NCBI RefSeq assembly: GCF_049472655.1
Contig: NZ_JAQNCS010000015.1
Span: 1-62,170 of the forward strand
Source of the DNA: Deferribacter abyssi
GTDB taxonomy: Bacteria > Chrysiogenota > Deferribacteres > Deferribacterales > Deferribacteraceae
Direction: 5' to 3'
DNA length: 62,170 nucleotides
The translations under genes and the position numbers were made by a program. Under the pieces are notes generated by a model. That model made no database searches, was not told the DNA's origin, and was given only the letters and a program-made list of their open reading frames with translations. Positions within the stretch are counted from its first letter, which is position 1. Every line of letters begins with the position of its first letter. Of the stretch, positions 27,856-36,022 are shown in pieces.

Positions 27856-28641
27856 TTACCCTTGATAACCAAGCCTTTTTGATATTTCCCTTGCATACCT
27901 TTTTGCCACAGGATAAATTTCGTTAAATATTTTATCATCGCTCATTCTACATGCTGGTCCTGTCACACTAAGAGCTGCAACAGGCACTCCTAAATAGTCT
28001 TTAATAGGAACGGCAATACACCTTACCCTTTCTTCATACTCTTCATTATCCAAAGCATAATCATTTTTAAGAACATCTTTAAGATGCTTTTTCAATTCAG
28101 GCAAAGAAGTAATAGTATTATCTGTAAACCTCTTCAACCTAGCACCCATATAAATACTATTAATCTCCTCTTCAGAAGCATAAGCAAGCTGAATTTTACC
28201 AATAGCTGTACAATAAGCCGGAACATCTTTACCAACTCTAGATACAACTCTCACATTTTGATTAGCTTCTACGATATCTAAATACACAACATACCCTTTT
28301 CTTAAAATACCAATATATACTGATTCATTAACCTCAGACACAATCTTTTCCATAAAAGGTTTTGAAAGTTTTAGTATACCAAGCTTATTAATAAATTGTT
28401 GCCCTAAATTAAAAATCTCAATCCCAAGTCTATAATTTTCTGTCTCGGGATTTTGCTCAATATACCCTCTAGATTCAAGGGTGGCCAATAATCTAAAAAC
28501 ATTGTTTTTATGTAGCCCCAAAGACTTACTTAATTCAGTTACCCCAAACTCATCCTTATTTTCAGCTGTTCTAAATACTTCAAATAACTGCAACGCATGA
28601 AGAACTGATTGTACTAATTTAACATTAGCCTTATAAGTCAC
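27856..28641 (-). CDS. IclR-family transcriptional regulator
   Basis: This 261-residue protein has an N-terminal winged helix-turn-helix (about 10-75, with FGVTELSKSLGLHKNNVFRLLATLESRGYIE). The IclR effector-binding domain follows (about 85-258), with GKVQL-type GKIQLAYASEEE, EEYEERVRCIAVPIKDYLGVPVAALSVTGPA and a final RLGY. The start is GTG with GAGAGGTG upstream. The gene stands alone between tRNA-Phe and the chemoreceptor gene. IclR proteins usually control a nearby catabolic operon, but none is adjacent, so the ligand and targets cannot be inferred. Confidence 0.94.
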   Translation of the reverse strand: MTYKANVKLVQSVLHALQLFEVFRTAENKDEFGVTELSKSLGLHKNNVFRLLATLESRGYIEQNPETENYRLGIEIFNLGQQFINKLGILKLSKPFMEKIVSEVNESVYIGILRKGYVVYLDIVEANQNVRVVSRVGKDVPAYCTAIGKIQLAYASEEEINSIYMGARLKRFTDNTITSLPELKKHLKDVLKNDYALDNEEYEERVRCIAVPIKDYLGVPVAALSVTGPACRMSDDKIFNEIYPVAKRYAREISKRLGYQG

Positions 28642-28796
28642 AATACACCTCTCATTTTTTATAAATTTTATAAACTTAAATCATCATTATAGAACATACT
28701 AAATATATACCACCGTTAAACAAAAAATCAACAAAACCAATAAATCTAACAAGTTTTTTATAAATCATTTTAAAAAATTGATCAACTCCATCTAAT

Positions 28797-30587
28797 TTAT
28801 TTAGATAAACAAAAAGCCTCTTTTGGATCAAAACCTATCCTTATTGCTCCCCAATGATTACCATCAATTATTATAGGAAAAGAAAGATCACAAAGGATCT
28901 CACCTGTATCCCTCATGTATGTTTGTAGTAAAAATTTTTCTCTATTTTTCGCAGCACTTAGCCCCGTTGAATCATTAAAAATCCTTTTATCCCTACTATT
29001 TATTAAGTCTACTTCATAGTTACCCGTGATCGGCTTTGAATACTCAGAATTATGTGTTGGCGCATACCCATTTCTATCAACGCACAACATAAAAATACCA
29101 CCAGGTACTTCCTCGACACCTCTGTCATAAATAGGCTGCAACTCTTTTTCGAAATAAGTATCATAACTCGTTTTATATTTTTGAGGATTAGTATCAGGTA
29201 TGGGGATATAATTCGCATCAAACACATCTATTCCCCTATCTTTAATAGACTTAATTTTCTCATAACAGATATCTCTGTACTTCATCCCAATATTTAATAC
29301 AGTCTCAAATTTACACTCTCCTGCACCAGTTTTAAATTTAGAAACTAATACCTGCATAAGCTGTGTTTCTTTGTTCAACTCATCAGTGGCAACATTTGCC
29401 TCTTGCATTTTACTTAAAACACCTTGACTTAAAGCATGTATCTCCTCTACGTTTTTATGTATTTCATCATTTGTAATAGACAACTCCTCAATAGCTGAAG
29501 CTATTTTCAACAATTGATCACTGTTATTTTCAAAATCACTGATCATTTTTTCAAACTGATTTGCCGTTTTATCAATAACCATCGTAGCTTCTCTAACATC
29601 TTTCACAATATGCTCACTTTCACCTTTGGTAACATTAACATTATCTATCATATTCTTAATATTTTGGTTGATTTCATCAGTTGCATCTTTCACTTTTTCA
29701 GCTAATTTTCTCACTTCATCAGCAACTACTGCAAAACCTCTACCATGTTCACCAGCTCTAGCAGCTTCAATGGCAGCATTAAGCGCTAACAAATTAGTTT
29801 GATCAGCTATATCTTGAATCAAATTTAATACCTGTTTTATTTTTTCAGAGTTTTGACTTAACATCTCTACAACACTAACAAACTGCTGAAATTGGTCATT
29901 TATTTTTTTCACTTTATCTGCAATATCATTCATTTTTAATAAAGATTCCTTAGCAGAATCTAAGTTTTCTTTTGTTGTATCTGTTACTACTTGTGTATTT
30001 TTTGTAACTTCCCCTATGGCAATATTTGCTTCATTACTCGCATTAAAAATAAGTTGAGCAAGTTCATTTTGCTTCTCCGCATTAATAGTAGCTTGACCTA
30101 TTTTAGCTTTAACTTTTGCTGAACTTATTGCAATAAGAATCCCATGAGATCTAACATTGTCTATAATTTCTCTAAGTTTTCTTATGAAGTCATTATAACT
30201 ACTCGATAGAGTTCTAAATTCATCATAAGTAACAACAGGTAAATTTTGGGAAAGATCACCTTCACCTCTGCTAATCTCATTAAAAATCCTAATAACCTTT
30301 TTCAATGGATTAAGTATTAAAAATCTTAAAAAATAAACAATAATAAAAGCTACCAATATAGACACTGCTGACATCACAATAAAATATAACGAACTTTCTT
30401 GCAGAACCTTTCTTGCCAGAACTATATTTCCTTCATTTACATAAGTTATTAACGTTGATTTTATTTTAAAAAAAATCATTGTATTTATCAGCTGAATGAA
30501 AATTAAAATAGAAATATTACCAAGAAGTTTTTTTGTTACTGAATCAAACAAATTCTTTTCTAAAAAAAGATACATGTTTTTTAACAT
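28797..30587 (-). CDS. Methyl-accepting chemotaxis protein with C-terminal sensor
   Basis: This 596-residue protein has two membrane helices (about 22-45 and 66-90) separated by only about 20 periplasmic residues, so there is no periplasmic sensor. A HAMP segment follows (about 88-145), then the coiled-coil signalling domain with the hairpin tip DIADQTNLLALNAAIEAARA. A separate domain occupies about 421-596 after the signalling region, with CVDRNGYAPTHN, KRIFNDSTGL, LLQTYMRDTGEI and DGNHWGAIRIGFDP. These are Cache/PAS-like motifs known from MCP sensors. Sensing is therefore probably cytoplasmic, via the C-terminal domain. GGAGGAAAG precedes the ATG. The small DUF493 gene ends 9 bp upstream. 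Confidence 0.92.
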   Translation of the reverse strand: MLKNMYLFLEKNLFDSVTKKLLGNISILIFIQLINTMIFFKIKSTLITYVNEGNIVLARKVLQESSLYFIVMSAVSILVAFIIVYFLRFLILNPLKKVIRIFNEISRGEGDLSQNLPVVTYDEFRTLSSSYNDFIRKLREIIDNVRSHGILIAISSAKVKAKIGQATINAEKQNELAQLIFNASNEANIAIGEVTKNTQVVTDTTKENLDSAKESLLKMNDIADKVKKINDQFQQFVSVVEMLSQNSEKIKQVLNLIQDIADQTNLLALNAAIEAARAGEHGRGFAVVADEVRKLAEKVKDATDEINQNIKNMIDNVNVTKGESEHIVKDVREATMVIDKTANQFEKMISDFENNSDQLLKIASAIEELSITNDEIHKNVEEIHALSQGVLSKMQEANVATDELNKETQLMQVLVSKFKTGAGECKFETVLNIGMKYRDICYEKIKSIKDRGIDVFDANYIPIPDTNPQKYKTSYDTYFEKELQPIYDRGVEEVPGGIFMLCVDRNGYAPTHNSEYSKPITGNYEVDLINSRDKRIFNDSTGLSAAKNREKFLLQTYMRDTGEILCDLSFPIIIDGNHWGAIRIGFDPKEAFCLSK

Positions 30588-30596
30588 CTTTCCTCC

Positions 30597-30866
30597 CTAC
30601 AAAAAAAACTTTGCATCTTCAATATTCTTAATCTTTTCATAATATGCTATCAGTTCTTCCTCATTCAATATTTCAATAACTATAGTATATGAAATGTATT
30701 TATTTGACCTGCTTTTCTCCCTCTTTAAAGATAAAATTTCCTTTTGACTAAAAATAGCTTCAACACTTGAAACAAAATTATCACTATTCATACCTATTAC
30801 TTTAAAAGTATATATTACAGGAAACTCTATTAATTCTTTTATTTTTTCTTTACTAACATTTTTCAC
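30597..30866 (-). CDS. DUF493 (YbeD-like) protein
   Basis: This 89-residue protein has an ACT-like ferredoxin fold. ELIEFPVIYTFKVIGMNSDNFVSSVEAIF, the opening of DUF493/YbeD, is followed by a conserved-type KYISYTIVIEI strand. The start is GTG. It lies directly upstream of the chemoreceptor gene (9-bp gap) and downstream of the radical SAM gene. YbeD is sometimes linked to lipoate metabolism by neighbourhood, but no such genes are here. Function unknown. Confidence 0.78.
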   Translation of the reverse strand: MKNVSKEKIKELIEFPVIYTFKVIGMNSDNFVSSVEAIFSQKEILSLKREKSRSNKYISYTIVIEILNEEELIAYYEKIKNIEDAKFFL

Positions 30867-30903
30867 TTCACACCTACACCTATAATTTTAATCATACTTT
30901 GTT

Positions 30904-32061
30904 TTAGATTTCAACGAATTTTTTCGAGTAATCCATTTGTTTTATCCACTGCCCATAAATTTTTCCCTCACCTTCCAAAGACTTAAGCCGCATTAATGAT
31001 CGTTCACTTAACTGTGACGGTATTTCATTTTCAAACTCACTACCTGGTAATGGCATAAAATAGTGAGCATGTATTCTAACTCTTTTATTCCATCTTTCAA
31101 TCCACTTTATACTCTCCATAACATCTTCTTCTTGTTCAAAAGGTAATCCAAAAATAAAATCCACATCAACATCAAAACCAAACTTCAAAAACTCATTAAT
31201 CACATTTTCAACTTTTTCTAGATTAGTAGGTCTGTTTATTTGTGATAGTAATCTCTCACTTGCTGTTTGCAATCCTATTACAACTCTACTATTTGAACAA
31301 AAACTTTTCATTAGTTTAATCAACTCTTTATTAACATGATAAGGATTTATTTCCGAAGGAAATGAGCCATAAAAGATTCTACCATTATATCTTGTAATCT
31401 GTTTTATTCCAACAAAAAGCTCTTTTATAGCTTCTACATTCACCCCTCTGTCATGCTGATATATAGCAGCATCAGGCGTGATAAATCTAAAGTCAATTTT
31501 ATTGTTTTTATACGCATATTCTATATCTTCAAAAATTCTATTCAAATCTTTATGCCTTACCTTTTTATTAAAAAGATTTGGGGTCTGACAATATTTACAA
31601 CGAAAATAACATCCTCTTGTAATCTCAATAGGTCCAAACATTTTTTCTCTTTTTGGAAAAGATGAATAATCATTAATATTAACTAAATTAAAATTCTTAT
31701 ATATTCCACTCAAACAACCATTTATAAAATCTTCCACAATATCTCTAATAACCTCTTCACCTTCCCCTACACAAACAGCATCAAAATATTTTTTACACTC
31801 AAAAGGTCTAGCAGTGGGATGAGGTCCACCACAAACAGTAATTCCACCCTTATCTTTTATTTTTTTTGCCAAAATAAAATATTTATTCTTATTAAAAGTA
31901 TTAAATGAAAAGAATAGAACCTTGCCTTCAATATTTAAATGATCTATATCTTCAATATTTAACAGTTTATAATCAAAAGGAAAATACTTCTCGTATGCTG
32001 AAATCAATGCTCTAATGGAATATTTATTATACCTATCTTTTATAAAGAGATAATCACTCAT
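30904..32061 (-). CDS. B12-binding/radical SAM domain protein
   Basis: The ATG at 32061 (385 residues) overlaps the nfeD-like stop, so a TTG at 32076 is not needed. The N-terminal third is a cobalamin-binding-like domain with GGITVCGGPHPTARPFECKKYFDAVCVGEGEEVI. The radical SAM barrel begins at ITRGCYFRCKYCQTPNLF, whose CX3CX2C motif binds the 4Fe-4S cluster. FIFGLPFEQEEDV and a HYFMPLPGSEFEN tail follow, as in the archaeal and bacterial TIGR04013 group (MJ1487-like), which I recall as the nearest named family. The substrate is unknown. Confidence 0.85.
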   Translation of the reverse strand: MSDYLFIKDRYNKYSIRALISAYEKYFPFDYKLLNIEDIDHLNIEGKVLFFSFNTFNKNKYFILAKKIKDKGGITVCGGPHPTARPFECKKYFDAVCVGEGEEVIRDIVEDFINGCLSGIYKNFNLVNINDYSSFPKREKMFGPIEITRGCYFRCKYCQTPNLFNKKVRHKDLNRIFEDIEYAYKNNKIDFRFITPDAAIYQHDRGVNVEAIKELFVGIKQITRYNGRIFYGSFPSEINPYHVNKELIKLMKSFCSNSRVVIGLQTASERLLSQINRPTNLEKVENVINEFLKFGFDVDVDFIFGLPFEQEEDVMESIKWIERWNKRVRIHAHYFMPLPGSEFENEIPSQLSERSLMRLKSLEGEGKIYGQWIKQMDYSKKFVEI

Positions 32062-33307
32062 CTTTTGCTTTTTCAACTAATAATTTTAACCCCTTTACTT
32101 CTTTTACTTTAACCAAATCACCTTCTTTAAAGATTTGATCACTAATTGCATCCCAATACTCACCATTAATAAAAACTTTTCCCTTGTTATCACCCCAATG
32201 TACTACTTCTCCCTCTAGATTTTTAAATTTTTCAGCACCTGTAACCGGATTTCTTTTATAATCTTTAATTATAATTTTGCCAACAAATAACATTAACATA
32301 ACTATAATCAATACAATAGTTGCTATTACATACCAGGCCACTTTTATCCCTAAATTTCCATCCACTTTATAAAGTAAATTAAGACTTAATATGATTAAAA
32401 CAATGGCAAAAAAAGCAAGAAGTCCAAAACTAGGGATAAAAATTTCCATAACAAGCAACGCTATTCCAATCAAAAACATCAATAAAGCAAAATAATTAAC
32501 AGGTATAATATTAAGACCTATTAAAAAAAGAACAAATGAAATTATTGCTACCCCAGCAAAAACAAATGTCCCTCCAAATTTTATCTCAAGATAAAAAGAA
32601 AGCAAAGTAATTATAAGCAACAAAACAAGCACATTAGGATCACTCAAGAAAAATTTTACTCTTTCAAAAGTTGTAGGCTTTACAAAAATATAATTAACAA
32701 TTTTTAGTTTAAATACATCTTTTAAAAAAGAATCAATTTTTTTATCTGAATCTACAATACCATCAATCAAGCCATTTTTATAAGCTTCTTTATCTGTATA
32801 ACTTTTTGATTCAGAAACCATCAAAACTGCACTACTTACATCTCTTTTTCGCTTTTCTGCAATAGCTCTCATAAATGCCACTGTATCATTTTCAATCTTC
32901 TTTCTCATATCACCTTCAATATTTTTTCCTGTTATCGATATAGGATGAGCCGCACCGATTACAGAACCTTCAAACATCAAAGCATAATTTGACGCCATAA
33001 CTATAAAAGAACCAGCAGAACCTGCTCTAGCACCAGCAGGATAAACTACAGAAATAACGGGTACATTACTTTTAAAAATTAGCTGTACTATATTTCTTGT
33101 GGCAGACAGAAGGCCGCCTGGTGTATCAATTCTTAACATCAAAATTCCATCTTGTTTTTCAGCTGTTGCAATCCCCTTTTTCACAAAATTAGTAGTTGCT
33201 GAAGTTATAATTCCTTTTATATCAATTACTATTACACCCTTAGCAAACAAATTTAACGTTATAAATAATAAAAAAATTATAGAAAAAAAGATCGATTTAT
33301 TTTTCAT
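32054..33307 (-). CDS. NfeD-family membrane serine protease
   Basis: This 417-residue protein has a signal peptide or first helix (1-22), then a ClpP-like protease domain (about 23-215). LRIDTPGGLLSATRNIV, AGARAGSAGSFIVMASNYA (nucleophile Ser within AGSAG) and MVSESKSYTDKEAYKNGLIDGI are visible. About five membrane helices follow (230-350), then a C-terminal OB-fold NfeD domain (360-417). This is the long NfeD type, usually partnered by a stomatin/flotillin-like protein. No such partner gene is next to it here. It overlaps trmB and the radical SAM gene by about 8-11 bp each. A role in membrane-protein quality control is the family expectation. Confidence 0.93.
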   Translation of the reverse strand: MKNKSIFFSIIFLLFITLNLFAKGVIVIDIKGIITSATTNFVKKGIATAEKQDGILMLRIDTPGGLLSATRNIVQLIFKSNVPVISVVYPAGARAGSAGSFIVMASNYALMFEGSVIGAAHPISITGKNIEGDMRKKIENDTVAFMRAIAEKRKRDVSSAVLMVSESKSYTDKEAYKNGLIDGIVDSDKKIDSFLKDVFKLKIVNYIFVKPTTFERVKFFLSDPNVLVLLLIITLLSFYLEIKFGGTFVFAGVAIISFVLFLIGLNIIPVNYFALLMFLIGIALLVMEIFIPSFGLLAFFAIVLIILSLNLLYKVDGNLGIKVAWYVIATIVLIIVMLMLFVGKIIIKDYKRNPVTGAEKFKNLEGEVVHWGDNKGKVFINGEYWDAISDQIFKEGDLVKVKEVKGLKLLVEKAKDE

Positions 33308-33962
33308 TCTTCAAATGAAAGAAGTAAACACCGGTTTTTGAAGCAAATTTTCTATAATATTTTGTAGGATAATAATTAACCAGTTCATTTACATACCAGC
33401 AACCAAAAACAGATTTAAATTTACCAGATGTAATCAAATTAGCCACAATCTCTTCCTTATACCCAACATGATCAGTAGCGATAAAAAGCTCACCATCAAC
33501 CAATAGTTTTTCTGATATTAAATTCAAAAATTCTGGTTTTAATAACCTTCTTTTATGATGCTTTTTTTTAGGCCAAGGATCAGGAAAATTTATATAAAAT
33601 CTCTTTACTGAGTTGTTAGGAAAAAGGTTTACAAAAAATTTTGCATCAAAGTGTATAAGTCTAACATTTTCAAGCCCCTTGCGCTCTACTCTATTGATCG
33701 CCTTCTTCAAAATCTTCTTTACCACTTCAAAACCAAGAAAATTTTCTTCCTTATTTAACTCCGCATAATGAGTTATAAACTCACCATTGCCAATACCAAT
33801 CTCCACACATACAGGATTCTCATTTTTAAAAATTTCGGAAAATTGGATTTCATCATAATCAACAAAAGGTTTAATCTGAGGTTTAATTTCTTCAGAAAAC
33901 ACATAAAATTTATCAGCAAAGTCCAAAACTATTTTTTTTCTTTCAATTAAACTTTTTTCCAT
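33297..33962 (-). CDS. trmB: tRNA (guanine-N7)-methyltransferase TrmB
   Basis: This 221-residue SAM-dependent enzyme makes m7G46 in tRNA variable loops. The SAM motif is VCVEIGIGNGEFITHYA (about 50-66). The family signature INFPDPWPKKKHHKRRLL (about 123-140) and GELFIATDHVGYKEE follow. The length is normal for bacterial TrmB. It overlaps the metallo-hydrolase gene upstream by 16 bp and the nfeD-like gene downstream by 11 bp. Confidence 0.96.
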   Translation of the reverse strand: MEKSLIERKKIVLDFADKFYVFSEEIKPQIKPFVDYDEIQFSEIFKNENPVCVEIGIGNGEFITHYAELNKEENFLGFEVVKKILKKAINRVERKGLENVRLIHFDAKFFVNLFPNNSVKRFYINFPDPWPKKKHHKRRLLKPEFLNLISEKLLVDGELFIATDHVGYKEEIVANLITSGKFKSVFGCWYVNELVNYYPTKYYRKFASKTGVYFFHLKNEK

Positions 33963-34822
33963 CTTACCCCTTTACTATAATATGGTTTTACCTTACCATC
34001 TTTTTCCAACCAATGTAAATAACCTTTTACTGTAGAATTTATCAGATTTACCAATCCCATATCTATATTAACGTCGAATTTCCTAAATAATTCATCACTT
34101 ATTTCTTCAGCCGTAAGCCCATTACAAAGTTCATAAATTGTATTATACATACTGTTTAAATGATTATAATTTATTTCAACTATACTCTTAACTTCTTCTT
34201 TATCTACCATACCCTTATGACAGAAAATAACTTTTTTGCACTTAATCTTTATAATCTTGTTTAATGACTGATGATATGCCAACGGATTGAAAATATACAA
34301 AATTTTATACTTTTTCATAATGGCAGGTGAAAATAATGCATCTCCAACAAATAGATATTCATCAACGAGATATCCAGTCAACCCAGGTGAATGACCACTC
34401 AAATCATAAACATCCACACCATTTTCATCCAAAAAATTAGTCCCTCGTTCAAGCCTATCAACCAGTTCCACTGAATCAGCTGCCAAAAATTTCCCTGTAA
34501 TATCAACATAAGCAGCTCCACCATAAAGTAGAGATGGTTCTAAAAACGTATTAACAATAAATGATAACTCTCTTTTATCTATGTAAACACTACTATTGTA
34601 CTTTTTTACAAAGAAAAAATCTCCACCAATATGATCAGCATGCGAGTGTGTATGAAATATAGCAAATACATTTCTTTGAAGAACTTTATCAATTTTTTTG
34701 GCTTTCGAACTATCAAGTGATGTATCAAAAAGAACTACCCCATCTTCAGTATGTAAACCGCAGGTATATGTAGGTCCTTGATCAATAATAAAAAACCTAC
34801 TATTTAGATCAGTAATTTTCAC
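33947..34822 (-). CDS. Metallo-beta-lactamase-fold hydrolase
   Basis: This 291-residue protein has the motif HTHSHADHIGG (about 57-67) with HxHxDH complete. A downstream His in DLSGHSPGLTGYLV and Asp in LFVGDALFSP form the rest of the metal site. A helical C-terminal extension (about 215-291) resembles the winged-helix tail of LACTB2/glyoxalase-II-like enzymes. The start is GTG and overlaps the small DUF1858 gene by 14 bp. Possible roles are a thioesterase, a lactonase or a nuclease. Pairing with a redox-type DUF1858 protein hints at redox or thiol chemistry, which is inference. Confidence 0.85.
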   Translation of the reverse strand: MKITDLNSRFFIIDQGPTYTCGLHTEDGVVLFDTSLDSSKAKKIDKVLQRNVFAIFHTHSHADHIGGDFFFVKKYNSSVYIDKRELSFIVNTFLEPSLLYGGAAYVDITGKFLAADSVELVDRLERGTNFLDENGVDVYDLSGHSPGLTGYLVDEYLFVGDALFSPAIMKKYKILYIFNPLAYHQSLNKIIKIKCKKVIFCHKGMVDKEEVKSIVEINYNHLNSMYNTIYELCNGLTAEEISDELFRKFDVNIDMGLVNLINSTVKGYLHWLEKDGKVKPYYSKGVRWKKV

Positions 34823-35012
34823 TTATATATTCCTCCAAAGCTCTTATAAGTTCATTAACATTTATACCGTGCATCATACACCCTTTTTCAAGAGTTTCGT
34901 TTTGCACACCTAAACAACTAACGCACCCCATGTTAAATTTTTCAAATACTTCAACAATCTTTGGAAATTTTCTTAATACATCTGCAATTACCATATCCTT
35001 ACTTATTTGCAT
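34809..35012 (-). CDS. DUF1858 small redox-disulfide domain protein
   Basis: This 67-residue protein is a stand-alone DUF1858 domain: MVIADVLRKFPKIVEVFEKFNMGCVSCLGVQNETLEKG. The CVSC pair at 30-33 is the hallmark of the hybrid-cluster-protein-associated redox disulfide subgroup. A third Cys lies at about 45. It is cytoplasmic (no signal). GGGGGTGAG precedes the ATG. It is translationally coupled to the metallo-hydrolase gene, which suggests a redox or metal partner role. Confidence 0.85.
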   Translation of the reverse strand: MQISKDMVIADVLRKFPKIVEVFEKFNMGCVSCLGVQNETLEKGCMMHGINVNELIRALEEYISENY

Positions 35013-35170
35013 AACTCACCCCCAATTTTTTCTAAAATTTAACATCAAACAAAATGAAAAGCAATAGACTCTTAACCCCTAAGTTATCTCAAACTATTAA
35101 TGAAACGCTACCACATTAGTTTCAAAAGAAATAATCAAAGCAAACCCTAGTTTTCACAAAACCTATACCA

Positions 35171-36022
35171 TTATTTGTAAGCAGATAAAATCCTAGATAT
35201 ATCTCTAACTACCACATCACTTTCCACAAGCGTCTTCTCTTTCAAAATTGAATGTTGTTCTTCATATGACGCTTTAGAGACATCTTTATAAATAATCCCT
35301 AGGGCAATCTTATCATCTTCAAAAGCCAACTTATATGCGCTTTCTCTAGAAGTAAAATCATAATCATTATCCAATTTATAAACCTTGTTATCATAATAAT
35401 CATAAGAAAACTCTTTCGCAAAAGTTATGCAAGGTTGTAAAATATCAATAAGCGCAAAACCATTATGACTAATACCTTCCTTTATTAACTCTTTTAACAA
35501 CCCACTTTCACCCGAATAACCTCTTGCAATAAATGTTGCACCTGCACTTAATGCATATGCAATAGGATTAACAGGTTCATCAATAACACCCTCAGGAGTT
35601 GACTTTGTAACAATCCCCTTTCTTGTTGTAGGTGATGCTTGACCTGTTGTTAAACCATATGTTCTATTATTATGAACAAGATAAGTTATGTTTGCATTTC
35701 TTCTCATCGCATGCATAAAGTGTCCTAACCCCATACCGTACCCATCACCATCCCCCCCGTTAGCAATAACTGTAAGTTTATTGTTAGCTAATTTAATACC
35801 TGTAGCAACAGGTAACACTCTACCATGAAGAGAATGAAAACCATAACATTTGATATGATTTACCATTTTTCCAGAACAGCCGATTCCTGAAATAGTTACT
35901 ACTTCCCATGGATTTAGATCTAACTCCACTATTGCGCCTTTAATAGCATTCCATATGGCATAATTACCACATCCTGGACACCATACTGGTTTTTTATTTG
36001 TATTGAGCTCCATAGGCTTCAT
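35171..36022 (-). CDS. korB: 2-oxoacid:ferredoxin oxidoreductase beta subunit
   Basis: This 283-residue subunit carries thiamine diphosphate and a 4Fe-4S cluster. CPGCGNYAIW (15-24) and the Cys in SGIGCSGKMVNH give cluster ligands. GDGDGYGMGLGHFMHAMRRN plus NNRTYGLTTGQ (about 93-133) form the ThDP/Mg motif. It acts with korA, which it overlaps by 1 bp, to oxidise or synthesise a 2-oxoacid, most likely 2-oxoglutarate, using ferredoxin. The reverse reaction would serve a reductive TCA cycle if other enzymes are present, which this window cannot show. Substrate assignment by family only. Confidence 0.92.
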   Translation of the reverse strand: MKPMELNTNKKPVWCPGCGNYAIWNAIKGAIVELDLNPWEVVTISGIGCSGKMVNHIKCYGFHSLHGRVLPVATGIKLANNKLTVIANGGDGDGYGMGLGHFMHAMRRNANITYLVHNNRTYGLTTGQASPTTRKGIVTKSTPEGVIDEPVNPIAYALSAGATFIARGYSGESGLLKELIKEGISHNGFALIDILQPCITFAKEFSYDYYDNKVYKLDNDYDFTSRESAYKLAFEDDKIALGIIYKDVSKASYEEQHSILKEKTLVESDVVVRDISRILSAYK

